Notes: generated by a model not told the origin, from the letters alone. 36,074 nt of DNA from Planctomycetota bacterium (GCA_025459125.1 JALORE010000032.1:1-36074), one strand, 5' to 3'; positions 1-7,423 are shown, counted from the stretch's first letter. Made by a program: numbers and translations.

Positions 1-25
1 CACGGCGTGGTCCATGCGAGGTAGG

Positions 26-597
26 TTACAGCATACCCGTCGCGCGGACGCGCCGGTCCAACTCCTTGAGTTTGAGGCCGAGGGCCGTGTCGTGGGTGCC
101 CAGGGCTTCCAAACGCTGTACGACGTGCAGCACGCCGCTGCCGTCGCGAAAGCCATATTGGGCCGCCACGTCCACCAGCCTTTCGCCGCCCAGCCGGACA
201 CGGGCCCAGATCTGGACCCGCCGGTCGGTCTCTCCTTGGAGCACCTGCTCCAGAAGCCCGTGCCGCTCCATCTGGCCCGCGCGCCGGCTCCACGCGATCT
301 CCTCCCGGCCGCTCGAGTGGCCCACGTACGCCTTGACCTTATCCCACAAGCGCCGGGAACCCAGAACGAAACCGCCCTGAACGCCGCCCAGGGATCGGGT
401 ACGCATTGCCCAAAGCAGGTGGCGATCTGGCGACGGTACACGTGCACGACCAAGCCGAACTGCCCACACGCTTGGGCCAAGGTATCCAGAAATGTCTGAC
501 GGTCCGCATCACCGCGATAGATCGCCTTCTGCTCATTGCCGCGAGCCGTGACGTGATAGACCGCCCCCTCGTATTCCACTCGTATGGGTCTGGCCAT
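26..597 (-). pseudogene. REP-associated tyrosine transposase (RayT, Y1_Tnp/IS200-like) remnant
   Basis: Read from the ATG at 597-595, the minus strand gives a typical RayT N-terminus (MARPIRVEYEGAVYHVTARG, then GNEQKAIYRGDADRQTFLD and FGLVVHVY). The frame then breaks near 430. The C-terminal part continues in another frame down to 26 (GSRRLWDKVKAYVG, then VAAQYGFRDGSGVLHVVQRLE, a typical RayT tail). The roughly 100 residues that normally lie between, including the HUH-type 'PNHYHLL' metal site and the 'RYIHLNPVRA' region, are missing. The gene is therefore an internally deleted, frameshifted and presumably inactive relic. Family assignment rests on recognisable N- and C-terminal motifs. REP-like palindromes lie 140-290 bp upstream of its start, the context expected for a RayT/REP system. 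Confidence 0.75.
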
Positions 598-735
598 GAC
601 GGCCAGCGTATCCCGGTCCCTTCCCTCTGTCACGTGTCAAGAGTTGACCCCGAGCCGTCCCCGAGCCATCCTTTCCTTGCAGCGGACGGGATGGGCTTGG
701 GGCCCATGCGGGGGATGCTCCGAAGGCGGCACCAC

Positions 736-768
736 GGAACCGCATGGGCTGAAGCCCATCCTGCATGC
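736..768. repeat. REP-like palindrome, copy 1
   Basis: Contains ATGGGCT-GA-AGCCCAT, a perfect 7-bp hairpin. The 33-bp unit is repeated at 855-887 with one difference. Likely a REP sequence associated with the RayT remnant at 26-597. Confidence 0.65.
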
Positions 769-854
769 CCAGACCGCCAAGTATCTGAAGTTGGCGGCCT
801 GGCGCTCTGACGGTGCCGCAGCACTCGGATGCTCAAGATGCTCACGTTCCTGAA

Positions 855-887
855 GGAACCGCATGGGCTGAAGCCCATCCTACATGC
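855..887. repeat. REP-like palindrome, copy 2
   Basis: Same 33-bp unit as 736-768 (GGAACCGCATGGGCTGAAGC, then CCATCCTACATGC), same orientation, 119 bp downstream. Related ATGGGC/GCCCAT hairpins recur at 8593-8690, 13149-13208 and 25346-25366. Confidence 0.65.
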
Positions 888-944
888 TTCGTCCCTCGCC
901 CCTGCGGTCTCCAGTCTCCGGCCCTCCCGGGGCAAAATGTGCGG

Positions 945-1104
945 AACAAACCCAATTCTGGGAGCAGGTCAATGAAGGGTAAGTTCGGCCCGATAAATAG
1001 GTTATGGCAAAACACGCGGGCTCTGAGCCTGGGAAAACAAAGCCAATTTCCGGCGGGGCCGGAAGGGACGAGGCCCGGGGGATGTTGTACGAACAAAGCC
1101 AATT
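945..1104 (+). repeat. Irregular direct repeats of AACAAA(G/C)CCAATT
   Basis: Three copies of the 13-mer at 945-957, 1036-1048 and 1092-1104, separated by non-repetitive G-rich spacers. From memory, this motif is common in noncoding DNA of Sedimentisphaerales-type planctomycetes, where it yields spurious NKPN/KQSQF peptides. That recollection could not be checked here. Function unknown. Confidence 0.5.
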
Positions 1105-1134
1105 GGGACTCATCCGGTTTGAGCGTATTTCCTT

Positions 1135-1254
1135 GAAGATCGCCAAACGCCTTGAAGATCGCCAATGTGAAAAGTTGGCGATCTTCGCGTTTTTGGCGTG
1201 ATTTCGGGGTTTTTGCGGGTTGAAGATCGCCAACGCTGGAACTTGGCGATCTTC
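1135..1254. repeat. Five copies of GAAGATCGCCAA forming two hairpins
   Basis: Direct copies at 1135-1146, 1154-1165 and 1222-1233; exact inverted copies (TTGGCGATCTTC) at 1175-1186 and 1243-1254. The pairs 1154-1165/1175-1186 and 1222-1233/1243-1254 each form a perfect 12-bp stem with a 9-nt loop. The duplicated hairpins suggest a mobile palindromic unit rather than a terminator, because only the first is followed by a short, interrupted T-rich stretch. Confidence 0.7.
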
Positions 1255-1406
1255 ACCGGCGGCCGCCGCGACCGCACCGCGCGGATCGCCGTTCGACCGG
1301 GCGGTCGGGGGCATCGGGGTGGCGCTGGGACCAGAGTGGGCGTTTGAACCCTGCGTCCCGGCGCCTCGGCGTGCGATACGGATCACGCCTGAGAATTTCG
1401 CAGCGT

Positions 1407-1500
1407 GGGTGGCAGCGGCAAACGCAGCTTGCCAATGGCGTTTGCGTCTGTCCCATGCGCCATCGGCAAGCTCCGAGGACTCCGCTTGCCGCTGCCACCC
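1407..1500. mobile_element. MITE-like element, copy A (94 bp)
   Basis: Ends are perfect 15-bp inverted repeats, GGGTGGCAGCGGCAA at 1407-1421 and TTGCCGCTGCCACCC at 1486-1500. An inner near-perfect 15-bp stem lies within (AGCTTGCCAATGGCG against CGCCATCGGCAAGCT). No ORF and no clear target-site duplication. Related copies: 10753-10839, 13096-13257, 17981-18026. Confidence 0.65.
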
Positions 1501-1678
1501 GGAATCTGGCTCAGACGTACGAAGAGCTCAGTCGTAATCGGTATGACACCATGCCGACCCACCCGGTTTAAGGCATCGAAGTACGGAGAAACCGGATGAG
1601 CCCCAATTGGCCGGACGGGAGCTGTGGGCCGGGAGAGGGGCAGCGAGTTTCCCCTTCCGCCGGCGGCGGGTGGGGGCT

Positions 1679-1684
1679 TATGAT
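1679..1684 (+). promoter_or_regulatory. Candidate -10 element for cobO (leaderless arrangement)
   Basis: TATGAT ends 6 nt before the cobO ATG at 1691. There is no Shine-Dalgarno sequence and no good -35 at 16-18 nt upstream. Listed because the same 6-nt spacing recurs at two other genes in the window. Confidence 0.35.
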
Positions 1685-1690
1685 GGGGCG

Positions 1691-2233
1691 ATGATTGAGA
1701 AGGGATTAGTCCAGGTTTATACCGGCGACGGCAAGGGCAAGACGACCGCGGCCTTCGGGCTGGCGCTGCGGGCGGCCGGGTGCGGGAACCGGGTGCTGAT
1801 CTTTCAGTTTCTTAAGCCCCCCGCGCTGGAGTTGGGCGAGCGGCTGGCCATCAAGCGGTCGGGCCTGCCCATTCGCGTGGAGTCACTGGAGGCGCAGTGG
1901 CACCTGTTCAGGTCCCTCCGCAGTGAGCAGGACATCGCCGCGGCGGGGGCCGCCGTCGGGGATGCTCTGGCCAAACTGACGGAACTGGCGGCGCAGAAGG
2001 CCTATGATGTTCTGATCCTCGACGAGATCGTCTTTTGCCTGTCGCTGGGTCTGGGCCAGTTCGAGGACGTCCAGCGGCTCATCGAACAAAGAGACCCGCG
2101 TGTCGAATTGGTCCTGACCGGCCGGGGCGCCACGCCGGAGTTGATCGAGCTGGCGGACCTCGTGACTGAAATGAAGAAGATCAAACATCCGTATGACAAG
2201 GGTATAGAAGCAAGACGTGGGATCGAATACTAA
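1691..2233 (+). CDS. cobO: Cob(I)yrinic acid a,c-diamide adenosyltransferase (CobO/BtuR type)
   Basis: A 180-residue cytosolic enzyme that transfers the adenosyl group of ATP to cobalt in corrinoid synthesis or salvage. A P-loop begins near residue 12 (YTGDGKGKTTAAFGLALRA). The Walker-B-like segment DVLILDEIVFCLSLGL, the ELVLTGRGATPELIELADLVTEM block and the KHPYDKGIEARRGIEY tail are all hallmarks of the CobA/CobO/BtuR family, and the length is normal. The ATG at 1691 gives the family N-terminus (MIEKGLVQVYTGDGKGKTT). No Shine-Dalgarno sequence is visible, but a TATGAT lies 6 nt upstream. No B12 riboswitch was recognised. ispD follows after 110 bp. Confidence 0.9.
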   Translation: MIEKGLVQVYTGDGKGKTTAAFGLALRAAGCGNRVLIFQFLKPPALELGERLAIKRSGLPIRVESLEAQWHLFRSLRSEQDIAAAGAAVGDALAKLTELAAQKAYDVLILDEIVFCLSLGLGQFEDVQRLIEQRDPRVELVLTGRGATPELIELADLVTEMKKIKHPYDKGIEARRGIEY

Positions 2234-2251
2234 AGAGATTGTTGATTTTTC

Positions 2252-2309
2252 ATGTTTGATTGTTGATGGAAGCGGGCACCCCTTCCGCGGAAAATCAAAG
2301 ATCAAACAT
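2252..2309. repeat. Inverted repeat between cobO and ispD
   Basis: ATGTTTGAT (2252-2260) and ATCAAACAT (2301-2309) form a perfect 9-bp inverted repeat in an AT-rich spacer unlike its GC-rich neighbours. Related A/T-rich words (GTTGATGGTTGATTT, AAAGATCACAC) recur downstream of ispD at about 3100-3150, so ispD is flanked by similar intergenic sequence. Confidence 0.45.
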
Positions 2310-2343
2310 CACACATCCAAAAGCAACAAGCAAGGAGAAGCAC

Positions 2344-3084
2344 GTGTCCAAGAAGGTGGCGGCGATCATTTGTGCGGCGGGGCCGGGGACCCGGTTTGGG
2401 GGCAAGCGGAAGAAACAGTTTGTGGAGGTCGCGGGCCGGCCGGTGTTTTTGCGGAGCATCGAGCTGTTCTCCAACCGGGACGAGGTCAAACAGATCCTCC
2501 TGGGGATCAGCCCGGAAGATGAGGAAAGCGTCCGGATCCAGTGGAGCGCCAAGCTGTCGTTCTTCAACGTGAAGATCTTCCTGGGCGGCCAGGAACGCTG
2601 CGACACGATCCGTAAGGCACTGGCGCTGCTCAAGGACGACATCGAACTGGTGGCCGTGCACGATGCGTGCCGGTGCTGCGCGACCGAGCAACTCGTGACC
2701 GCCACGCTCGCCAAGGCCGCCGAGACCGGTGCGGCCATTCCCGCGGCGCCCGTGACGGCCACCATCAAACAGGCCCAGGACGGCACGATTATCCGGACCG
2801 TGGATCGCAGCGACCTCTACGAGGCCCAGACGCCGCAGGTGTTCGAAACCGCGCTGCTGAAGAAGGCCTACGCCCATCTCGACCAGCTCGACAAGGCCGC
2901 TGTCACCGATGACGCCTTTCTGGTCGAAGCCCTGGGACACAAAGTGGCGATCGTCGAGGCGGATTCCTCCAATCTCAAGATCACCCGTCCGAGCGATATC
3001 GCCATCGCCGAGGCGATCCTCAAGTCGCAGCCCAAGCCCCTGCCCGCCGGGCCGGCCCATCCCTTTGAGGAGGCCCAGTGGTGA
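2344..3084 (+). CDS. ispD: 2-C-methyl-D-erythritol 4-phosphate cytidylyltransferase
   Basis: Third step of the MEP isoprenoid pathway: couples CTP with MEP to give CDP-ME. The 246-residue protein has the CTP-binding N-terminus AAIICAAGPGTRFGGKRKKQF, the RSDLYEAQTPQVF motif near residue 160 and the C-terminal VTDDAFLVEALGHKVAIVEA followed by NLKITRPSDIAIAEAIL. The family motif VHDAARP reads VHDACRC here, with the Pro replaced. GTG at 2344 is chosen because AAGGAG lies just upstream and the family N-terminus begins there; an in-frame ATG at 2260 would add 28 atypical residues. The Pro/Gly-rich C-terminal tail (last 20 residues) is not a family feature. Confidence 0.9.
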   Translation: MSKKVAAIICAAGPGTRFGGKRKKQFVEVAGRPVFLRSIELFSNRDEVKQILLGISPEDEESVRIQWSAKLSFFNVKIFLGGQERCDTIRKALALLKDDIELVAVHDACRCCATEQLVTATLAKAAETGAAIPAAPVTATIKQAQDGTIIRTVDRSDLYEAQTPQVFETALLKKAYAHLDQLDKAAVTDDAFLVEALGHKVAIVEADSSNLKITRPSDIAIAEAILKSQPKPLPAGPAHPFEEAQW

Positions 3085-3238
3085 GGAAGTGTGAAGTACG
3101 CTGGTTGATGGTTGATTTCCCAGGCAAAGATCACACCTCAACAATCACACTCTTCTCCGGCAGCGTCGTCACAGGCACCAGCAGACTCCGTCCCACGGCC
3201 TCGACAGTGACCTGCGCAGAAATATTTTCGATTTTCCT

Positions 3239-3258
3239 CTTGACAAAGCGGTGTCAAG
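3239..3258. promoter_or_regulatory. Candidate operator palindrome over the trp promoter
   Basis: CTTGACA-N6-TGTCAAG is a perfect 7-bp inverted repeat whose left arm contains the -35 hexamer and whose right arm lies in the promoter spacer. This is a plausible repressor site, but no regulator gene is nearby to support it. Confidence 0.4.
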
Positions 3259-3268
3259 TCGATTTAAT
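3240..3268 (+). promoter_or_regulatory. Sigma-70-type promoter of the trp operon
   Basis: TTGACA (3240-3245), a 17-nt spacer and TTTAAT (3263-3268). The -35 is perfect and the -10 matches 5 of 6. Transcription would start near 3275, only about 3 nt before the leader-peptide ATG at 3278. Confidence 0.7.
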
Positions 3269-3277
3269 AGAGTGACT

Positions 3278-3337
3278 ATGGAACAGGATCGCGGCACCAA
3301 CTTCGGGTTTTTTGGGTATTGGTGGCCTGCAGGATAA
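3278..3337 (+). CDS. trpL: trp operon leader peptide with tandem Trp codons
   Basis: A 19-codon ORF, MEQDRGTNFGFFGYWWPAG, with two adjacent TGG codons at 3320-3325 and stop TAA at 3335-3337. It sits between a strong promoter and a terminator-like hairpin upstream of trpE, exactly where an attenuation leader peptide is expected. Tandem Trp codons in so short an ORF here are unlikely by chance. Ribosome stalling at these codons would cover RNA segment 1 (3325-3334) and leave segment 2 (3339-3348) free. There is no Shine-Dalgarno sequence. With the predicted start near 3275 the message would be almost leaderless. Identified by eye from sequence and context; no homology was available. Confidence 0.8.
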   Translation: MEQDRGTNFGFFGYWWPAG

Positions 3338-3434
3338 ATCCGGCAGGCAAGCGATCGTGTTTTAAAAAGTAGTCGCTGAAACAAATAAGTTCGAAACGAA
3401 GCAGCCTGTCGGAATCGGCAGGCTGCTTTTTTTG
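3325..3434 (+). promoter_or_regulatory. trp transcription attenuator (segments 1-4)
   Basis: Segment 1 GCCTGCAGGA (3325-3334) pairs with segment 2 TCCGGCAGGC (3339-3348) at 9 of 10 positions, with TAAA (including the leader stop codon) as loop. Segment 2 can instead pair along all 10 positions, one G-U, with segment 3 GCCTGTCGGA (3405-3414), which would form an antiterminator. Segment 3 can instead pair with segment 4 (3417-3428) in the terminator. This is the classical mutually exclusive arrangement: Trp starvation stalls the ribosome on W14-W15, allows 2:3 pairing and lets transcription continue. With ample Trp the ribosome reaches the stop codon, masks segment 2 and allows the 3:4 terminator. 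Confidence 0.8.
3401..3434 (+). terminator. Intrinsic terminator within the trp leader
   Basis: AGCAGCCTG (3401-3409) pairs with CAGGCTGCT (3420-3428). The stem extends inward by T-G and C-G pairs and is followed by a T run to 3434. It lies 50 bp before the trpE ATG, so it is the 3:4 attenuator hairpin rather than the end of ispD. Confidence 0.85.
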
Positions 3435-3484
3435 TTGGGACGTGAGCCGGGAGTCGATGAGACCTGCAAGAGGGAAGTGAGGCC

Positions 3485-4985
3485 ATGGAAGATTATCGGC
3501 AGATCATACAAAACGCGGAACCGGGCCAGATTGTCCCGATCGTCCAGCGGATTGACGTTGCGGACCCGCTGGAGTTCTTCGCCAAGCTCAGCGACTACGG
3601 CCGGGCGAAGAACTGCTGCCTGCTGGAGTCGCGCGAGTACCTGGCGGGCACGCATGCTGAGCTACCTGGCCGCCCACCGCGAGCGGTTCGCGTTCTGCGA
3701 GTCGATCGAATTCGGGCCGGAGGTCATTACCGGACGAATCCAGCGGCGCGAGGAGACGGTCGATGAGCAGACCCGCCTGCGGACCACGAACCAGATGGAT
3801 GTCCTGCGGGCGGTGGCCTTTGCGTTTCGCCTGGCGAGCAAGCCGTTCCGCGTCACCTGCGGCCTGCTCGGGGCCCTGAGCTACGACTTCGTGGACCAGT
3901 TCGAGCGACTGCCCGCCAGCGAACAGGATCTGCTGGACAACCCCGACTACGAGTTGTACTTCGCCGACAACATCTTCCTGATGGACCACGCGAGCAACCA
4001 GGGTTACGTGGTCGTCAACTGCATGATCACCAACGGGGACCGCGAGGCGGTGATCGCCGAGGCGCAGAGCAGCTTCGACTACTACTTCAACATGGCCCGC
4101 TTCGATCCGCCCAAAGGGCGGCGACACGAAGGCCCCCTGTCGGCCGCCTCGACGGATACGGTCCAGAGCGAGTACGAGGAGATGGTCCGGCGGGCCAAGC
4201 AGCACATCGTCGACGGGGACATCTTTCAGGTGGTGCTGAGCCGGACGCTGACCGAGCCGTGTCCCGATGAGCCGCTGGACGTGTACAAGCGGCTGCGCGA
4301 GCTGAATCCGTCGCCGTACATGTTCTATATGAACACGCCGCACACGATCCTGATGGGCTCGAGTCCCGAGCTGAACCTGCGGGTCAGCGGGACCGGACCG
4401 CGGCACGTCGAGATCCGGCCCATCGCCGGCACCAAGCCCCGCGGCCGCATCGACGGGCAGATCGACCCGGACACCGACTTCCGATACGAGGCCGAGCTCA
4501 AGCTCGACCGGAAGGAACTCGCGGAGCACATGATGCTGGTCGATCTGGCCCGCAATGACATCGCCCGCGTGGCGAATCCCGGCAGCCGGGTGGTCAATGA
4601 GTTGCTGACCGCGGAGAAATACGAGTCGGTGCAGCACCTGGTCAGCAACGTCAAGGGGGTGCTCCGGCCCGACCTCGATGCCCTGAGCGCCTACCTGGCG
4701 ACCATGAACATGGGCACCCTCACCGGCGCTCCGAAGATCGAGGCCATGAAGATCATCCGCCAACTGGAGAAGAACAAGCGCGGCTATTACGGCGGGGCCG
4801 TGATGTACCTGACCGTGGACGGCCAGTTCGACAGTTGCATCACGATCCGCAGCCTCCAGGTGCGGGACCGCACCGCTTATATCCGCGTCGGGGCCGGCAT
4901 CGTCCACGACAGCATCCCCAAGATGGAATTCGAGGAGACCGAGCACAAGGCGAGGTCGTGCCTGCGGGCCATTCGTGCCAAGTGA
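3485..4985 (+). CDS. trpE: Anthranilate synthase component I (TrpE), with an apparent frameshift and small deletion
   Basis: Makes anthranilate from chorismate using ammonia supplied by TrpG. From ATG 3485 (GAGG upstream) the protein begins MEDYRQIIQNAEP and reaches the Trp-binding LLES motif at residues 46-49. At about 3640-3656 the family reading jumps to another frame and continues from ATG 3654 (MLSYLAAHRERF) to 4985. That part has intact chorismate-binding motifs: GSSPELNLRVS, IRPIAGTKPRGR, LMLVDLARNDIARV, MNMGTLTGAPKIEAM, GGAVMYLTVDGQFDSCITIRS. Compared with E. coli TrpE, roughly 30 residues just after LLES are missing at the junction. Either this is an assembly error, or the gene is expressed as a 443-residue form from 3654 that lacks the feedback-inhibition segment. 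The other trp genes look intact, which argues against loss of the pathway. Confidence 0.8.
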
Positions 4986-5031
4986 TTGCGTAAGCCAGAT
5001 TATGACTATGCGTCGCAAATACGCCAGAGCT

Positions 5032-5103
5032 TGTCACCCCCGCGGAGGCGGGGCTCCAGAACCCGCCGAGGGGTTTGTGGATCCCCGCCTGCGCGGGAAT
5101 GAG
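5032..5103. repeat. Paired REP-like hairpins between trpE and trpG
   Basis: About 72 bp with two GC-rich palindromic cores, CCCGCGGAGGCGGGG and CCCCGCCTGCGCGGG. The same two-core unit occurs in the opposite orientation at 9577-9647, after trpA. Confidence 0.6.
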
Positions 5104-5140
5104 AGCCGCCCGGCATCGCCGGATCAGGAAAGGAACCGCG

Positions 5141-5749
5141 ATGGAAGCCTTTAGAAAAGTGCTGTTTATCGACAATTTCGATTCGTTCACCTATAACCTC
5201 GTCGATGACTTCGCCAAGCGGCAGTGCCAGACGCAGGTGTACCGGGCGGACACGAGCCTGGAGGACCTGCAGGCGGTGGCGGCCCGGTTCGACCCGGACC
5301 TGCTCGTGATCTCGCCGGGGCCGGGCAACCCGGATACCGCCGGCGTGTCGCTGGCAGCGGTGGATTACTTCCGGGACAAGCTGCCCATCTTCGGCGTCTG
5401 CCTGGGCCATCAGACGATCGTGCAGTACTTCGGCGGCCGGATCGGCCACGCCCCCGAGCCCATGCACGGCAAGCCCTCCCGCATCACCCACAACGAGAAG
5501 GGGCTTTTCCAGGGCGTGGAGAATCCGCTGCAGGCAGGACGCTATCACAGCCTCACGGCCCAGACCCTGCCGGACTGCCTGGAGAGGACCGGCGAGTTCG
5601 AAGGCATCGTCATGGCCGTGGAGCATAAGACGCTGCCCATCTTCGGCGTCCAGTTCCATCCCGAGAGCATCCTGACGCCCGCGGGCGGCAAGATCATCCA
5701 GAACGTTCTGCAGATCGCAGCCCATCACAGACAGCCGGTCGGGAGATAA
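5141..5749 (+). CDS. trpG: Anthranilate synthase component II, glutamine amidotransferase (TrpG)
   Basis: Class I glutamine amidotransferase of 202 residues that hydrolyses glutamine and passes ammonia to TrpE. It shows FIDNFDSFTYNLVDDF at the N-terminus, the oxyanion region SPGPGNPD, the nucleophile elbow GVCLGHQ with Cys87, and the FHPES segment with His173 and Glu175 completing the triad. ATG 5141 follows AGGAAAGGAA and matches the family start; longer in-frame readings extend into the REP pair upstream. trpD begins 3 bp after the stop, so the two are transcriptionally coupled. It could also serve a para-aminobenzoate synthase, but the operon makes tryptophan its main role. Confidence 0.95.
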   Translation: MEAFRKVLFIDNFDSFTYNLVDDFAKRQCQTQVYRADTSLEDLQAVAARFDPDLLVISPGPGNPDTAGVSLAAVDYFRDKLPIFGVCLGHQTIVQYFGGRIGHAPEPMHGKPSRITHNEKGLFQGVENPLQAGRYHSLTAQTLPDCLERTGEFEGIVMAVEHKTLPIFGVQFHPESILTPAGGKIIQNVLQIAAHHRQPVGR

Positions 5750-5752
5750 GAA

Positions 5753-6772
5753 ATGGCCAGTATCACGCAGTACCTCGAAATCATTCTCAACGGCCAAGAC
5801 CTGACGTTCGAGCAGGCCAAGGCCCTGCAGGACACGATCTTCGAAGGCCAGGTTTCGGAGGTGCAGATTGCCGCGTTCCTGGCGATGATGCGGATGAAGC
5901 GGGCCACCGCGGGCGAGATCGCCGGCTTGGCCCAGTCGCTCCGCGACCACGCGGTGCGGGTGCGAGTCGACTGTCCGCACCTGATCGACACCTGCGGCAC
6001 CGGGGGCGCCTTCGTCAAGACGTTCAATATCTCGACCGCCAGCGCCCTGGTGGCGGCCGGCGCCGGCGCGTATGTCGCCAAGCACGGCAACCGGGGCATC
6101 ACCAGCCGCTGCGGCTCGGCGGATGTCCTGGACGAGCTGGGCGTCAACATCGACCCGGGTCCCGAAGTCGTCGCGGAGTGCATCCGGCAGGCGCATGTCG
6201 GGTTCATGTTCGCCCCGAAGTTCCATCCGGCGATGCGCTTCGTGCAGCCGATCCGCAAGAGCCTGGACTTCCGCACGGCCTTCAACATCCTCGGCCCGCT
6301 GGCCAATCCCGCCGGGGTCCGGGCCCAGGTCATGGGCGTCGCCGACGCCGAGCTGCTGGACCGCATTGCCGAGAGCCTCAAGATGCTCGGGGCCCGGCGG
6401 GCCTTCGTCGTCCACGGCCAGGGCATGGACGAGATCAGCCTGCTCGGCAAGACCCGGATCGTCGAGCTGCGGAACGGGACCGTCTCGGCCTTCGAGATCG
6501 ACCCGGGCGACTACGGGATCTCCCACGCCTCCATCGAGGTCCTCGGCAGCGGCGATGCCATCGCCAACGCGGCTCTGATCCGCGACATTCTGGCAGGCAA
6601 GGAGAAGGGGCCGCGCCGGGACATTGTCGTACTCAACGCCGCCGCGGCCCTGGTCGTGGCGGAGCTGGCGGACAGCTTTGCCCAGGCGATCCCGCTGGCG
6701 CAGGCTTCAATTGACAACGGAAAGGCGTTACAGTGTCTACAGAAACTGGTCGAGGTCTCGAATCAGACGTGA
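5753..6772 (+). CDS. trpD: Anthranilate phosphoribosyltransferase (TrpD)
   Basis: Transfers phosphoribose from PRPP to anthranilate. The protein has 339 residues, normal for the family. The N-terminal helical domain (1-70) is followed by the PRPP-binding loop DTCGTGGAFVKTFNIST at 79-95 and KHGNRGITSRCGSADVLDELGV at 110-131. MRFVQPIRKSLDFRTAFNILGPLANPA gives the conserved substrate-binding region. It starts 3 bp after the trpG stop and ends 26 bp before the preferred trpF start. In many operons trpC comes next; here trpF follows directly. Confidence 0.96.
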   Translation: MASITQYLEIILNGQDLTFEQAKALQDTIFEGQVSEVQIAAFLAMMRMKRATAGEIAGLAQSLRDHAVRVRVDCPHLIDTCGTGGAFVKTFNISTASALVAAGAGAYVAKHGNRGITSRCGSADVLDELGVNIDPGPEVVAECIRQAHVGFMFAPKFHPAMRFVQPIRKSLDFRTAFNILGPLANPAGVRAQVMGVADAELLDRIAESLKMLGARRAFVVHGQGMDEISLLGKTRIVELRNGTVSAFEIDPGDYGISHASIEVLGSGDAIANAALIRDILAGKEKGPRRDIVVLNAAAALVVAELADSFAQAIPLAQASIDNGKALQCLQKLVEVSNQT

Positions 6773-6798
6773 CCTCTATTGTCGGTCGAGCTGAACCT

Positions 6799-7422
6799 AT
6801 GATGATCACGAAGGTCAAGATCTGCGGGATTACGAACTACGATGACGCGGCGGCGGCGATGGATATGGGAGCGGACCTGCTCGGGTTCAACTTCTGTCGC
6901 AAGAGCCCGCGCTACATCAAGCCCGAGTTGGCGGCCCAGATCATCCGGAAGCTCCCGGCCTTCATCGACGTGTCCGGCGTCTTCGTGAACAGCTCGCTCG
7001 ACGAGCTCCGGGAGATCGCCGCCCTGTGCCAGTTGGACTGGGTCCAGTTGCACGGCGACGAGAACACCGAGTTCTGCCGGTGGCTGTCCTACGACAGCGC
7101 CAAGACGATGAAGGCGCTGCGGATCAAGACCGCCGAGGATCTCCAGCAGGTGAACGGCTACTCGACGGACGCGATCCTCCTGGACGCCTTCGATCCGAAA
7201 CGCTACGGCGGCACGGGCGCGACGTTCGACTGGAATATCATCGGCCACATCGGCCGACGGATCTTCCTGGCGGGCGGGATCAATCCCGGCAACGCCGCCA
7301 AGGCCCTCGAGCTGGGCGTCTACGGCATCGACGTCTGCAGCGGCGTCGAGGCCGAGCCAGGCAAGAAGGACCACAAGAAGATGAAAGCCCTTTTCGACAG
7401 CATCAGACATTTGCGAGCATAA
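6799..7422 (+). CDS. trpF: Phosphoribosylanthranilate isomerase (TrpF)
   Basis: Amadori rearrangement of phosphoribosylanthranilate to CdRP. This is a single-domain TIM barrel of 207 residues, not fused to TrpC. VKICGIT at the N-terminus carries the catalytic Cys9; the catalytic Asp lies in [21 protein letters not shown], and the phosphate site is [15 protein letters not shown] followed by GIDVCSGVE. Two adjacent ATGs (6799, 6802) fit the family start. A GTG at 6733 would overlap trpD and add 22 residues with no family match. trpB starts 1 bp after the stop. Confidence 0.93.
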   Translation: MMITKVKICGITNYDDAAAAMDMGADLLGFNFCRKSPRYIKPELAAQIIRKLPAFIDVSGVFVNSSLDELREIAALCQLDWVQLHGDENTEFCRWLSYDSAKTMKALRIKTAEDLQQVNGYSTDAILLDAFDPKRYGGTGATFDWNIIGHIGRRIFLAGGINPGNAAKALELGVYGIDVCSGVEAEPGKKDHKKMKALFDSIRHLRA

Positions 7423-7423
7423 T

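Larger units (their letters stand above)
598..1690. other. Gene-free, repeat-rich region
   Basis: About 1.1 kb without a credible gene; short ORFs here lack recognisable domains, ribosome-binding sites and plausible composition. It holds two REP-like palindromes, three copies of an AACAAAGCCAATT-type motif, five copies of a GAAGATCGCCAA 12-mer and one terminal-inverted-repeat element, each listed separately. No tRNA, CRISPR or cobalamin riboswitch was recognised, although cobO follows. Confidence 0.6.

Noticed and set aside
598-1571. Several 65-134 residue ORFs
   Set aside because: They run through palindromes and direct repeats, lack ribosome-binding sites and have repeat-derived peptides (NKPN, KQSQF).
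1500-1690. Possible cobalamin riboswitch upstream of cobO
   Set aside because: No B12-box-like sequence or the expected multi-helix layout was found.
3085-3434. Terminator at 3401 as the end of the ispD transcript
   Set aside because: It lies 317 bp after ispD, downstream of a strong promoter and Trp-rich leader ORF, and its ascending arm pairs with segment 2, so attenuation explains it better.
3588-6526. Long minus-strand ORFs (476 and 506 residues) opposite trpE, trpG and trpD
   Set aside because: Antisense shadows of conserved genes; no recognisable motifs or ribosome-binding sites.
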